This document shows, piece after piece, positions 52,828 through 62,240 of a DNA stretch of 64,000 nucleotides. Position 1 is the stretch's first letter. Each line of letters starts with the position of its first letter. Source of the DNA: Nocardia vaccinii NBRC 15922 (GTDB lineage Bacteria; Actinomycetota; Actinomycetes; Mycobacteriales; Mycobacteriaceae); NCBI RefSeq assembly GCF_001613305.1, contig NZ_BDCC01000010.1, positions 1-64,000 on the forward strand, given 5' to 3'. The notes beneath the pieces are model-generated. The model saw only the letters and a program-made list of their open reading frames with translations. It had not been told where the DNA came from and ran no database searches. The position numbers and the translations under genes were made by a program.

Positions 52828-53604
52828 TCAGTCCAGCGATCGGTGCCTGTCCAGTTGCTGGGGCTCTGCCCGATGCTGCGGGACCTGGTGTTGCGGGACC
52901 TGGTGTTGCGGGACCTGGTGTTGCGGGACCTGGTGTTGTGGGACCTGATGCGGCGGGATCGTGTGCGCGGCCATCGGATGCGGCGGAATCGGATGCTGCG
53001 GCGCGGGTGGGGCGATCACATCGATCAGCTCGAGCAGGGCACTGCGGGCCGTGCGCCGCGGCTGCGGATCCAGTTCGGTCAGCGCCGCGACGACCGCACC
53101 GTCCACCATGGCCACCAGCCGTCGCAGCTGTTCGGCGCGCACCACCCGATCGGATCGGCGCAGCGCCTCGGCGAGCAACTCCTCGAGCTGCGTGCGTAGT
53201 CGTAGCTGCACGTCGCGCAGTTCCGGATGCCGGGCCGAGGCCACCGAACGCTCGTAGCGGGCGATCAGCCGGCCCCGAGCCGACTCGTCGGAGACGTCCG
53301 CGCCGACCAGCAGATCCAGGATCAGGTCGACGGTCGCGTCGGTGCCGCGGCGGCGGTGCGGGACATCGCCGACCCGGCGGCGCATCGTCTCGAGCTCCGC
53401 GTTACCGCTGAACTCGACCGCTCGGGCGATCAGATCCTCGAGCGACTCGAAATAGTAGGTTGTCGAGGCGAGGGGAAGTTCCGCGCGAGTGGCCACCGAG
53501 CGGTGGCGCACTGCGTCGAATCCTCCCTCGAGTAGCAACTCGGCGGCAGCCGCGACCAACGCTTGGCGACGCCTTTCACCTTTCGGGGTCGTCGCGGTGA
53601 TCAC
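52828..53604 (-). CDS. TetR-family regulator with C-terminal HQVPQ repeats
   Basis: The 258-residue protein has a TetR helix-turn-helix at about residues 35-55 (VRHRSVATRAELPLASTTYYF) and an effector domain to about residue 190, then a Pro/His/Gln/Val-rich tail in which HQVPQ occurs five times. The tail is encoded by a 15-bp tandem repeat (about 52872-52950) and is unlike ordinary TetR proteins, so it may be a recent expansion. It lies 24 bp after the purB start on the same strand. Its target is unknown. Confidence 0.85.
   Translation of the reverse strand: MITATTPKGERRRQALVAAAAELLLEGGFDAVRHRSVATRAELPLASTTYYFESLEDLIARAVEFSGNAELETMRRRVGDVPHRRRGTDATVDLILDLLVGADVSDESARGRLIARYERSVASARHPELRDVQLRLRTQLEELLAEALRRSDRVVRAEQLRRLVAMVDGAVVAALTELDPQPRRTARSALLELIDVIAPPAPQHPIPPHPMAAHTIPPHQVPQHQVPQHQVPQHQVPQHQVPQHRAEPQQLDRHRSLD
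52872..52950 (-). repeat. 15-bp tandem repeat inside TetR gene
   Basis: Four nearly perfect units of GGGACCTGGTGTTGC (plus strand) start at 52880, 52895, 52910 and 52925 and are followed by a partial unit. They encode the HQVPQ tail. The period is divisible by three, so unit number can change without shifting the frame. Confidence 0.85.
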
Positions 53605-53789
53605 CGTGTCATCGTGCCAGTCATCATCGGTTCATCCGTGCCAAATCGGTGCGATCTGTGAGAATCCAGTTCGAGTGGGCAAACGTGCAGGTGTTGAAAA
53701 TACAACCATGGCTTTTCTACACCGTTCGCGGTCGTCGCGGTGGATGTCTGGGGAAAGTCTTTGCGGCACAATCCGCTTCGGTCACCTGG

Positions 53790-54977
53790 TCAAACGCCCA
53801 GGAAGCGGCCCATGCGGGCCAGCGCCTCCTCGATATCCGCGGTGGCCCCGGCGAAGGACAGCCGGACCGTATGACTGCCGTTGCGGGTATCGAAGTCGGT
53901 GCCCGGCGCGAGGGCCACGCCGGTGCTCGCGAGGAGATCCGCACACCAGCGCGTGGCGTCGTCGGTGAGGTGTGCGATATCGGCGTAGGCGTAGAACGCG
54001 CCGTCGGCCGGGGCCAGATCGGCGATACCCAGCCGGGGCAGGCCGTCCAGCAGGAGTTCGCGGTTGCGCGCGTAGCGGCGCACGTGGCCGTCGAGCTCGC
54101 GTCGCGACTCGGCGTCGAAGGCGTGCGCCGCGGCGAACTGCGAGATCGCGGGCGGGCAGACGGTCATATTCGAGGCCAGCCGCTGCAGGGCGGGTCGCAG
54201 GCCCGCCGGCACCAGCATCCAGCCCAGCCGCCAGCCGGTCATGGAGAAGTACTTCGAGACCGATCCGATGACCACCGATTCACGGGAGGTCTCCCAGGCC
54301 GAGGATGTCGCGGTCGAGTCCGAGGCCCCCTCGTAGACGATCCCGTGGTAGATCTCGTCGGAGATCAGCAGCGTCCCGTGCACATCACACCAACGGGCCA
54401 GGGCTGCCAGTTCGGCCGGGGCGATCATGGTCCCGGTCGGATTGGCCGGACTCGCCACGATCAGCCCGGCGGGCGGTTCGGGCAGTGCCTCGAGCATCTC
54501 GACCGTCGGCTGGAACCGGGTCTGCGCACCACAGTCCAGCTCCACCACGCGGCATCCCAAGGCCGACAACGTGTTCCGATACGCCGGATAACCCGGGCGG
54601 GCCACCACGACGGTGTCGCCGACATCGAAGGCGGCCAGGAAGATCAGCGTGAACGCACCGGAGGATCCGGTGGTGACCACCACGTCCTCGGCGTCGACCT
54701 CGATGCCGTAGCCGTCGCGGTGATACGCGGCGATGGCCGCGCGCAGCTCGGGGGTGCCGAAAGTCTCGGTGTAGCCGAGCAGTTCGGCGTCCAGGGCATT
54801 CCTGGTCGCCCGCAGGACCGGCGCGGGCGCCGGGGTGGACGGCTGCCCCGCGGCCAGCACCAGGACGTCGCCGTGGGTGCGGGCGCGTTCGGCGGCCGCC
54901 TTCCACACATCCATGACGTAGAAGGCGGGAATGGTCGACCGGCGGGATTCACTGCGCACCCGACGACGGTAGAACAC
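53790..54977 (-). CDS. PLP-dependent class I/II aminotransferase
   Basis: The 395-residue enzyme belongs to the aspartate aminotransferase-like superfamily, with the PLP lysine in VSKYFSMTGWRLG near residue 242. The N-terminal STIPAFYVMDVWKAA and VLAAGQPSTPAP are family features, as are YPAYRNTLSALG and ASPANPTGTM. Amino donor and acceptor cannot be deduced. The start GTG 54977 has a weak Shine-Dalgarno sequence; an in-frame GTG at 54959 is possible. It is divergent from the M23 peptidase gene, 115 bp away. Confidence 0.88.
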   Translation of the reverse strand: MFYRRRVRSESRRSTIPAFYVMDVWKAAAERARTHGDVLVLAAGQPSTPAPAPVLRATRNALDAELLGYTETFGTPELRAAIAAYHRDGYGIEVDAEDVVVTTGSSGAFTLIFLAAFDVGDTVVVARPGYPAYRNTLSALGCRVVELDCGAQTRFQPTVEMLEALPEPPAGLIVASPANPTGTMIAPAELAALARWCDVHGTLLISDEIYHGIVYEGASDSTATSSAWETSRESVVIGSVSKYFSMTGWRLGWMLVPAGLRPALQRLASNMTVCPPAISQFAAAHAFDAESRRELDGHVRRYARNRELLLDGLPRLGIADLAPADGAFYAYADIAHLTDDATRWCADLLASTGVALAPGTDFDTRNGSHTVRLSFAGATADIEEALARMGRFLGV

Positions 54978-55092
54978 GCGGCGTGACCGCCGACGAGCAC
55001 CGCCGCCGATATCGCCTGCGAGCTCGGCAGCGGACCACGCCGGTCGATCATGTCAGCGGTGGACCCGAGCACGGCCCTGTTATCGTCGGCGA

Positions 55093-56064
55093 ATGCCCGA
55101 TGAGGCACGCCACGCGACGATTTCCGGGGGCTCCCGGACGGTGATCCGCCCCGACTGGCGTACCGACCTGCATCGGGAACGTCCCTCGCGGATTCGCCGC
55201 GGCTTCGCGCGTGCCCGGGGTGCGATCCGGCGGATGGTCCGGATGATCGCGAGCCTCGACTGGCGGGGATTCCTGCGCCGGGACTGGCCCGGCGAGGTGC
55301 GCGGAGCGTGGTGGCGGGGACGCGGCTTCGTCCGCACGCACCGGGTGCTCGTCGGGGGCGTCGTGACCGTCGGATTGCTCGCCGCCGGAGACGCCATCGC
55401 ACCGCACACGGTCGACTCCACGCCCGCTCCCGGTGTGGCGCAACGTATTCCGGTGGCCTATCCGCTGCAGGTGCAGGCCGATCCAGCGACCAGCGCCCGC
55501 GATCTGGCCGCCATCGACAACGGCGAGCGACTGCGCGAACAGGATGTGGTGGCCGCCGCGGCCCGCGCCACCCTGGAACGGGCCAAGGCCGAGGCCGCCG
55601 CCGCGGCGGCCGGACAACCCTCACCGCTGCTCAGCGGACCCGGCACCGCGCTGCCCGGCGGGCCCGAGGCCGGTATCGGCGGATATGCGCTGCCCGCCCG
55701 CGGCGTGTTCAGCTCCGGATACGGATCACGCTGGGGCACTTTCCATTACGGCATCGATATCGCCGCGCCGATCGGTTCGCCCATCTACGCGGTCGCCGAC
55801 GGCACCGTCATCGACGCCGGTCCCGCCGACGGCTTCGGCCTGTGGGTGCGCATCCGGCACGACGACGGAACCATCTCCGTCTACGGCCACATGTACGACT
55901 TCTCGGTCTCGGTGGGCGAACGCGTCCGCGCCGGTCAGCAGATCGCCCGCGTCGGCAACCGGGGCGACTCCACCGGGCCCCACCTGCATTTCGAGATCCT
56001 GATCAACGGCCGACACGTCGACCCGCAACCCTGGCTCGCGCTGCACGGCATCAGGGTCGGTTAG
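55093..56064 (+). CDS. M23 family peptidase, membrane-anchored
   Basis: The 323-residue protein has a basic cytoplasmic start of about 90 residues, one membrane helix (VLVGGVVTVGLLAAGDAIA), an Ala-rich linker and an M23 (lysostaphin-like) domain with HYGIDIAAP (HxxxD), a YGHMYDFSV stretch and HLHFE (HxH) as zinc ligands. Such enzymes cut peptidoglycan cross-links or bind other proteins. It begins at ATG 55093 and is likely cell-wall associated. The last 20 residues follow the HVDPQPWLALHG motif, common in the family. Confidence 0.88.
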   Translation: MPDEARHATISGGSRTVIRPDWRTDLHRERPSRIRRGFARARGAIRRMVRMIASLDWRGFLRRDWPGEVRGAWWRGRGFVRTHRVLVGGVVTVGLLAAGDAIAPHTVDSTPAPGVAQRIPVAYPLQVQADPATSARDLAAIDNGERLREQDVVAAAARATLERAKAEAAAAAAGQPSPLLSGPGTALPGGPEAGIGGYALPARGVFSSGYGSRWGTFHYGIDIAAPIGSPIYAVADGTVIDAGPADGFGLWVRIRHDDGTISVYGHMYDFSVSVGERVRAGQQIARVGNRGDSTGPHLHFEILINGRHVDPQPWLALHGIRVG

Positions 56065-56121
56065 TTTCACATCCGGCCTGCCGAAGCTGTCCCAGCACAA
56101 GTCGTCCCGATCGACCCAGCA

Positions 56122-56154
56122 CGGGAAAGCGGACCAAACGGCCCGCACGGCATA
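56122..56154 (+). repeat. Degenerate copy D of the 45-bp dispersed repeat
   Basis: The sequence GGGAAAGCGGACCAAA followed by CGG and GGCATAC resembles the core of copies A, B and C (AAAGCGGACCAAA). The match is short, so this is the weakest member of the group. The 233-bp gap (56065-56297) between the M23 gene and purD has no other visible element. Confidence 0.35.
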
Positions 56155-56297
56155 CATATCGCCCATGACGCGCTCGCCGACCGCCCGGGTGAGGATGTTG
56201 CCCCGGCAGATGTGGCGATGCGGAATCGAGTCACGATGTGCCGCAACGTATGCACCGACGAAGTCCGTCACAGCGCGGCCGGGCAGCCGGGTTGCGA

Positions 56298-57581
56298 CTA
56301 CGCCTCGGACGGTATGACGATGCGGTTCTCGACCGCGCCCAGCGCGATATCGGTGCGGAAGTGGCTGCCGGCGAGTTTGATCGCGGCGATGCGGGCGTAG
56401 GCGTGGGCGCGGGCCTCGGCGAGGTCGGCGCCGGTGGCGACGACGTTCAGGACGCGGCCGCCGGCGGAGATCAGGGCGCCGTCCGCGCGCAGCGACGTAC
56501 CGGCATGCAGCACTTCGGTATTCGGCTCGGCGGCCTCGGGACCGGTACCGGTGATCACATCGCCGGTACGGGGGCGAGCGGGGTAGTTCTCGGCGGCCAG
56601 CACCACGGTGATCGCAGCGCCGTCCTTCCAGCGCGGGGCTTCGGCCTGTGCGAGAGTCCCGGTCGCGGTGGCGTTCAGCAGTGCACCGAGGGGGCTGTCC
56701 AGCAGGGCGAGCACCGCCTGGGTCTCGGGATCGCCGAAGCGGCAATTGAATTCGACCACCGCCGGCCCGGCCTGCCCCATCGCCAGCCCGGCGTACAACA
56801 GCCCCGAGAACGGCGCCTCGCGCCGAACCATTTCCACCGCAACGGGTTTCACGACCATCTCGACGATCTCCCCGACCGCGCCCGCGGGCAGCCACGGCAG
56901 CGGCGTGTACGCGCCCATGCCGCCGGTGTTGGGACCGATATCGCCGTCACCGACCCGCTTGTGATCCTGCGCGGGCAGCAGCGGCACCACCGTCTCACCG
57001 TCGACCAGACAGAACAGCGAGACCTCGGGCCCGTCCAGGAAGGATTCCAACAGCACCGGATGGCCCTGCTCGAGCAGTTCGGCGGCGTGATCGCGGGCCG
57101 CGGACCGATCGGCGGTGACCACCACGCCCTTGCCCGCGGCCAGGCCGTCGTCCTTGACCACCCAGATCGGTCCGAAGCGGTCCAGGGCGGCATCGAGCTC
57201 ACCTGGATGGTCCACGATCTCGCTGTGGGCAGTGCGCACACCGGCCGCGGCCATCACATCCTTGGCGAACGCCTTGGACCCCTCGATCCGCGCGGCCGAG
57301 GCAGACGGCCCGAAACAGGCGAAACCGGCCGCGCGCACCGCGTCGGCGATGCCGAGCACCAGCGGCACCTCGGGCCCGATCACCACCAGATCGGCGGCGT
57401 AGTCGGTGGCCAGCGCGACCACGGCCTCCGCACTGCACGGATCGACCGGCCGCACATCGGCCTGCTGCGCGATGCCGGGGTTGCCGGGCGCGGCGCAGAC
57501 CGCGCTCACCCCCGGATCCCGGCGCAGGGCCACTACCAAGGCGTGTTCACGAGCTCCGGAACCGATGACGAGTACGCGCAC
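56298..57581 (-). CDS. purD: Phosphoribosylamine-glycine ligase (GAR synthetase)
   Basis: The 427-residue ATP-grasp enzyme joins phosphoribosylamine to glycine. The start GTG 57581 gives [16 protein letters not shown]. Visible markers are the GSGAREH nucleotide site, APGNPGIAQ, the ATP-grasp loop [13 protein letters not shown], and YTPLPWLP. The region just before includes [17 protein letters not shown]-type sequence. It belongs to the purine gene set on the minus strand of this window and is divergent from the HIT gene (48 bp between starts). Confidence 0.95.
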   Translation of the reverse strand: MRVLVIGSGAREHALVVALRRDPGVSAVCAAPGNPGIAQQADVRPVDPCSAEAVVALATDYAADLVVIGPEVPLVLGIADAVRAAGFACFGPSASAARIEGSKAFAKDVMAAAGVRTAHSEIVDHPGELDAALDRFGPIWVVKDDGLAAGKGVVVTADRSAARDHAAELLEQGHPVLLESFLDGPEVSLFCLVDGETVVPLLPAQDHKRVGDGDIGPNTGGMGAYTPLPWLPAGAVGEIVEMVVKPVAVEMVRREAPFSGLLYAGLAMGQAGPAVVEFNCRFGDPETQAVLALLDSPLGALLNATATGTLAQAEAPRWKDGAAITVVLAAENYPARPRTGDVITGTGPEAAEPNTEVLHAGTSLRADGALISAGGRVLNVVATGADLAEARAHAYARIAAIKLAGSHFRTDIALGAVENRIVIPSEA

Positions 57582-57628
57582 GCAGCACAGCTTAGGTGAC
57601 CGGCACAGGACAGGGCACAATGCAGACC

Positions 57629-58054
57629 ATGGCTTCTGTTTTCAGCGCGATCATCGCCGGTCAGCTGCCCGGACGGTTCGTCTGGGAGGACGAGGAATTC
57701 GTCGCATTCCTCACCATCAACCCGATCACCCAGGGGCATACGCTGGTGGTGCCGCGCCAGGAGGTCGATCAGTGGCAGGATCTCGACCCCGAGGTCTTCG
57801 CCCGGATCAACGCGGTGGCGCAGAAGATCGGCAAGGCCGTGCGCGCCGCGTGGGGCGCGCCCCGGGCGGGCTTGCTGATCGCCGGACTCGAGGTCCCGCA
57901 CCTGCACTTGCACGTCTTCCCGGCGTTCGAACTCGGCGATTTCAACATCTCCGGCGCGGATCCCGAACCCAGCAAGGAATCCCTCGACGAGGCGCAGGCC
58001 AAGATCAAGCAGGCCCTGCGCGAACTGGGCTACGGCGCGAACGTCCCGGACTGA
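57629..58054 (+). CDS. HIT family protein (Rv0759c type)
   Basis: The 141-residue histidine triad protein has PHLHLHVFP and an N-terminal [17 protein letters not shown], with [21 protein letters not shown] in the middle. It resembles Rv0759c, which sits beside phoR in M. tuberculosis; the same arrangement is found here. It should hydrolyse nucleotide-adduct substrates. ATG 57629 gives the family's start, although an ATG at 57620 has a better-placed purine-rich signal. It converges with phoR, 6 bp away. Confidence 0.88.
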   Translation: MASVFSAIIAGQLPGRFVWEDEEFVAFLTINPITQGHTLVVPRQEVDQWQDLDPEVFARINAVAQKIGKAVRAAWGAPRAGLLIAGLEVPHLHLHVFPAFELGDFNISGADPEPSKESLDEAQAKIKQALRELGYGANVPD

Positions 58055-58060
58055 ACCGGC

Positions 58061-59491
58061 TCAGGGCGCCTCGCGCGGCAACCGCACGGTGAAGGTCGTG
58101 CCCTCGCCGGGGGTGCTGTCCACCGACACCGTGCCGCCGTGCGAGGCGACCAGCGCCTGCACGATGGACAACCCCAGGCCGGTGCCGCCGCTGTCCCGGC
58201 TGCGTGAGGTGTCGGTGCGGTAGAAGCGCTCGAAGATGCGCTCGGCCTCCTCCGGCGGCAGGCCGGGGCCGGTGTCCACGACCTCCATCAGCACCTCGTG
58301 CTCGGCGGGGGTCAGCCGAACCGTCACCGAGGTGCCCGGCGGTGTGTGCACGAGCGCGTTACCGGCCAGATTTCCCAGCACCTGACGCAGTCTCGCCTCG
58401 TCGCCGGAAACCTCCAGAGTTCCCTCGCCGGAACGGATTTCGAGATCGATGGGCCGCGGCGGGCCGTCCGGGTGCCGGGTCGCGTCGACCGCGCGCAGAT
58501 TGTGCACCGTATCGCTGGCGATCGCCAGCAGATCCACCGGCCGGCGTTCCAGCGGACGCTGCGCATCCAGCCGTGCCAGCATCAGCAGATCCTCCACCAG
58601 CAGACTCATCCGCTTGGACTCGCGCTCGATCCGATCCATGAGCAGGTCCGATTCCGGCACGGCCCCCTGCCGGTACAGTTCGGCGAAACCCTGGATCGTC
58701 GTGAGCGGCGTGCGCAGTTCGTGACTGGCGTCGGCGACGAACCGCCGCATCTTGGCCTCCGAACGCCGCGCGGCCTCCTCGGATGCCTCGGTGGCGGCGA
58801 ATGCCTGCTGGATCTGCGCGAGCATGCTGTTCAGCGATTGCGAGAGCAGATCGACCTCGGTGCGGGTGCCGCGCACGGGAACTCTGCGATGCAGATCGCC
58901 CCCGGCGATCGCGGAAGCGGTCTCCTCCACCTTGCGCAGGGGCCGCAGACTGCGCCGGATGACCAGTTGCGCGACGGCCGCGAGGATCGCGAGCACGGCC
59001 AGACCGACCACGATCTGCAAACCCAGCAGACGGTCGACGATGTTCTTGCCCTGATCCAGACGCACCGCGACCACGCTGACGCCGTCGGGGTGTACGACCT
59101 CCAGCGCCCGCCAGCGATCGGACGGTTTGCCCACCGAGCCGACCGTTCGGGGATGATTGTCCAGGTCGGGTGGCAGATCGGGCACCGGCGCCGACGGCGC
59201 GGAGCGCAATTCCACCACGCCTTGCGCATTCGTCGTGCGCACGTAGAACATCGGCGGCAGACGGCCCGGCAGATGCGCCTCCGGGCGCGCCCAGATATGC
59301 GCGGCGTCGAACAGTTGGCGGTCCACACCGCCCAGTACGACGCGCTGCATGACCGAGGTGACGACCACGCCGGAAATCAGCAGTCCCAGGGCCGCGAGAA
59401 TGACCAGCGCGAGGACCAGCGTCACGCGCAACGGCACCGCGGCCAGACGATGCGTTATTGCCTTGCGAACTCTCGCAACGCCAACAGCCAT
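58061..59491 (-). CDS. phoR: Sensor histidine kinase PhoR
   Basis: The 476-residue kinase has two membrane helices (about residues 20-45 and 155-175) around an extracytoplasmic domain, a HAMP linker, the phosphorylated His in [11 protein letters not shown] near residue 257, an N-box ([13 protein letters not shown]) and [10 protein letters not shown] and GTGLGLS motifs in the ATPase domain. It pairs with PhoP at 59568. I chose ATG 59491 because GGAG is 9 nt upstream; ATG 59506 is another option. The gap to phoP is 76 bp. The adjacent HIT gene matches the M. tuberculosis PhoP-PhoR locus. Confidence 0.9.
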   Translation of the reverse strand: MAVGVARVRKAITHRLAAVPLRVTLVLALVILAALGLLISGVVVTSVMQRVVLGGVDRQLFDAAHIWARPEAHLPGRLPPMFYVRTTNAQGVVELRSAPSAPVPDLPPDLDNHPRTVGSVGKPSDRWRALEVVHPDGVSVVAVRLDQGKNIVDRLLGLQIVVGLAVLAILAAVAQLVIRRSLRPLRKVEETASAIAGGDLHRRVPVRGTRTEVDLLSQSLNSMLAQIQQAFAATEASEEAARRSEAKMRRFVADASHELRTPLTTIQGFAELYRQGAVPESDLLMDRIERESKRMSLLVEDLLMLARLDAQRPLERRPVDLLAIASDTVHNLRAVDATRHPDGPPRPIDLEIRSGEGTLEVSGDEARLRQVLGNLAGNALVHTPPGTSVTVRLTPAEHEVLMEVVDTGPGLPPEEAERIFERFYRTDTSRSRDSGGTGLGLSIVQALVASHGGTVSVDSTPGEGTTFTVRLPREAP

Positions 59492-59567
59492 GCCCGCGTT
59501 CTCCATATCGGCCGAAGCAGTGTCGTTTATGGCCGAGAACCTCCGATGCGGGCGATTCCGCGGACAC

Positions 59568-60314
59568 TCATTTCGCCGGGGAATTCCTGCGGCTGGGTGA
59601 ACGCATGACATAGCCCACGCCGCGCAGCGTGTGAATCAACTGATCCGGGCCGGTGTCCACCTTCTTGCGCAGATAGGAGACATAGGTCTCGACCACTCCG
59701 ACCTCACCGCCGAAATCATAGCGCCAGACGTGGTCGAGAATGCGTGGCTTACTCAGCACCGTGCCCGCATTCACCATGAAATAGCGCAGCAGGGTGAACT
59801 CGGTCGGAGACAGCGAAACCGGCTCCCCCGCCTTCCACACCTCGTGCGTATCGTCGTCGAGTTCGATGTCCTCGAACCGGATTCGCGAGGATTTGCGTTC
59901 CTCCACCGCATGCCCGGAGCGGCGCAGAATGACCCGCAATCGCGCCACCACCTCCTCCAGGCTGAAGGGTTTGGTGACGTAGTCGTCCGCGCCGAGAGTC
60001 AGGCCGGTGACCTTGTCCTCCACCTCGTCGCGGGCGGTCAGGAACAGGACGGGCGCCTCGATGCCGTCGGCGCGCAGCCGGCGCAGCAGGCCGAAGCCGT
60101 CCATTCCCGGCATCATCACATCGACGATGAGCGCATCGGGCCGGAAGGTCTTGGCCCGGTCGAGCCCCTCGGCGCCGTTGACCGCCGAGGTCACCTCGAA
60201 GCCCTGGTAACGCAGGCTCACCGACAGCAGTTCGACGATCATGGGCTCATCGTCGACGACCAGAATCCTGGCCTCGGGCGCCCGGTCCGCTGGCACACCA
60301 TTCATGGGGGACAT
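59568..60314 (-). CDS. phoP: OmpR/PhoB-type response regulator PhoP
   Basis: The 248-residue regulator has a receiver domain with phosphorylatable Asp65 (ALIVDVMMPGMDGFG) and an acidic start (LVVDDEP), and a C-terminal winged-helix DNA-binding domain with SLSPTEFTLLRYFM and ending LIHTLRGVGYVMR. It should be phosphorylated by PhoR and control virulence, lipid or stress genes as in mycobacteria. The start ATG 60314 is used; ATG 60305 is an alternative. A hairpin lies upstream of it at 60416-60450. Confidence 0.93.
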   Translation of the reverse strand: MSPMNGVPADRAPEARILVVDDEPMIVELLSVSLRYQGFEVTSAVNGAEGLDRAKTFRPDALIVDVMMPGMDGFGLLRRLRADGIEAPVLFLTARDEVEDKVTGLTLGADDYVTKPFSLEEVVARLRVILRRSGHAVEERKSSRIRFEDIELDDDTHEVWKAGEPVSLSPTEFTLLRYFMVNAGTVLSKPRILDHVWRYDFGGEVGVVETYVSYLRKKVDTGPDQLIHTLRGVGYVMRSPSRRNSPAK

Positions 60315-60415
60315 CGTCCCTCGTCGAGTGCGGAACCTGCTGAACGTTGCCTGGGAGTTTCCTGGGAAGCCTCCGGGTCATTGCTCGGAACCCGCCGCGA
60401 GCGGATGGCCCAGCG

Positions 60416-60450
60416 ACGGTGCGCGAACGCCGGAAGCGTTCGCGCACCGT
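60416..60450. terminator. 15-bp perfect hairpin between secreted gene and phoP
   Basis: Arms ACGGTGCGCGAACGC (60416-60430) and its complement (60436-60450) enclose a 5-nt loop. The structure lies 24 bp past the stop of the secreted gene at 60474 and about 100 bp before the phoP start. It most likely terminates the secreted gene's transcript. Confidence 0.75.
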
Positions 60451-60473
60451 AGAATTCGTCGGTGCCGCGTCCG

Positions 60474-61100
60474 TCAGCGACCGCCGGCCGCACCCTGCAC
60501 CGCGTCCAGGAATTCCTGTCCGCCCTCGATGTATCCACCGGCGATCCCGCCGACGACCCAGCCGATGGGCGCGGTGATCAGGGAAAGGAACCCGAATCCG
60601 AGCAGCGCGCCGATGAATCCGCCCACGAGTACGCCCAGAATGATGCCGACACCGTTCTTGACGACTTCGTCCCGGAGATGTTCATAGGCGATGTTCTTCA
60701 GAACCGCGACGTCCTCGGCGGTCGGCTCAGGCGTCACCGTGAGGGTCTTGCCGTCCGCGGCGATGGTGCGCGCGATGGCGAGCGAACGGCCGCCGAGCTG
60801 ATAGGTCTGCGGCACGTCGGCCAATGTCGTGCCGTCCGCGGAATGCAGTACGACATGACCATTGTCGGCCAGCTCGAATTTGCCGTTCTGCACGGTGGTG
60901 GTGATGGCCATATCGGCCTTGGAAACAGTTGTGCGATATGCGACTCCGTGATCGACGCCAGAGCTCGCATTACTCGCGGCGGCAACCGGTGCCGGCTGTT
61001 GCTGCGTCGCTACGGCGGGTTGCCCAGCGGCCGTCGCCGCCGTTATTCCAGTGGCCGCGATCGCCATGAATACGACAGCGGTGATCTTTCCGAATTTCAT
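60474..61100 (-). CDS. Secreted protein with glycine-zipper tail, paralogue of 28118 gene
   Basis: The 208-residue protein has a signal peptide (cleavage about residue 24-26), a beta-rich segment with a DGTTLADVPQTYQLGG stretch, and a C-terminal block of glycine-rich hydrophobic residues (VLVGGFIGALLGFGFL and WVVGGIAGGYIEGG). The order of parts matches the secreted protein at 28118-28834, and both have a DGK/RxxTLTxTP-like stretch, so they share a family. ATG 61100 is preceded by GGAGGA at 8 nt. Function is unknown; a membrane-interacting or pore-like role is speculation. Confidence 0.78.
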   Translation of the reverse strand: MKFGKITAVVFMAIAATGITAATAAGQPAVATQQQPAPVAAASNASSGVDHGVAYRTTVSKADMAITTTVQNGKFELADNGHVVLHSADGTTLADVPQTYQLGGRSLAIARTIAADGKTLTVTPEPTAEDVAVLKNIAYEHLRDEVVKNGVGIILGVLVGGFIGALLGFGFLSLITAPIGWVVGGIAGGYIEGGQEFLDAVQGAAGGR

Positions 61101-61424
61101 TGCTTCGATTCCTCCCATTGACTTGCCCCGAATGGGTGCGTGCAGGAGACGCTAGAGGAGGCGGGTTGATCTGTCGCATGCTTTTTCCACCTCCGGGAAT
61201 CCCTCCCGCACAAGGGAATATCGCGTGGTCGCGGAAATCATCCGGCGTCCGGAGGAGGTGCGGCGTCGACCCCGGTCATCCCCGCGCGCAGCGCGCCCGA
61301 TGCGGGTGCGGCAACGCCGAGCGTTCCCCAAACGCGCCTCCCGAGGACGTATTATCATGCGAATTGCATTGCGTCCGCTCGATATTGACTCTTCCGCAGC
61401 AACACCTGTCGACTAGGAGGTCGA
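61101..61424. other. Intergenic divergent region, no gene supported
   Basis: These 324 bp separate the secreted gene (leftward) from the methyltransferase gene (rightward) and contain both promoters. GACGTATTATCATGCG near 61350 could be a -10-like region for the methyltransferase. No strong hairpin or repeat is seen. Confidence 0.4.
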
Positions 61425-62225
61425 GTGATTGCGAACAACCGGGTCGTGGATCCCACCAAACCCAGCAGCGCTCGCATCTACGACTACTTCCTCGGCGGCA
61501 AGGACAACTACGAGGTCGACCGTCAGGCCGCGGCCAAGATCCTCGAGGTGTGGCCGACCGTCGCCTCCGGCGTCCACCACAACCGCGACTTCATGGCCCG
61601 CGCGGTGCGCACGCTGAGCGATCTCGGGGTGCGGCAGTTCCTCGACATCGGCACCGGCATCCCGACCGAACCGAACCTGCACCAGATCGCCCAGGAGCTC
61701 AATCCCGCCGCCCGCGTGGTGTATGTGGACAACGACCCGCTGGTGCTGGCCTACGCGCAAGCCCTGATGACGAGTACCGCCGAGGGCAAGGTCGCCTACA
61801 TCGACGCCGACGCCACCGATCCCGGGGGCATCCTGTCCGCACCATCCTTCGCCGAAACCCTGAACCTCGACGAACCGGTCGCCGTCAGCCTGGTCGCGGT
61901 CCTGCACTTCGTCCGCGACGAACAGGACCCCTACGGCATCGTCGACACCCTGATGAAGGCCATGGCCCCCGGCTCCTACCTGGTCATCTCGCACATCACC
62001 GCCGATTTCGACCCCGAGACCATGCGCCGCGCCCTGGCCACCTACCGAGCCAGCGGCGTGCACGCCCAGAATCGCAACCGCGACGAGGTCACCCGCTTCT
62101 TCGACGGCTACGAACTCCTCGATCCCGGCGTGGTCGGCGTGCACCGCTGGCGGCCCGAGGCCGACCTGCCCGACTGGCGAGACGCCGAGGCGGGTTGCTG
62201 GGCGGGCGTCGCCCGCAAGAGCTGA
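61425..62225 (+). CDS. SAM-dependent methyltransferase (DUF574/Methyltransf_19)
   Basis: The 266-residue protein belongs to the actinobacterial DUF574 family: it begins with DPTKPSSARIYDYFLGGKDN, has QFLDIGTGIPTEPNLHQ as the SAM-binding glycine-rich loop, then VVYVDNDPLVLAYAQALM with the acidic ribose-binding residue, and ends in PGVVGVHRWRP. The substrate is unknown; the family is greatly expanded in Streptomyces and Nocardia. GTG 61425 follows AGGAGG. It converges with the regulator gene at 62241. Confidence 0.9.
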   Translation: MIANNRVVDPTKPSSARIYDYFLGGKDNYEVDRQAAAKILEVWPTVASGVHHNRDFMARAVRTLSDLGVRQFLDIGTGIPTEPNLHQIAQELNPAARVVYVDNDPLVLAYAQALMTSTAEGKVAYIDADATDPGGILSAPSFAETLNLDEPVAVSLVAVLHFVRDEQDPYGIVDTLMKAMAPGSYLVISHITADFDPETMRRALATYRASGVHAQNRNRDEVTRFFDGYELLDPGVVGVHRWRPEADLPDWRDAEAGCWAGVARKS

Positions 62226-62240
62226 GGACTTCGCGCGGCG

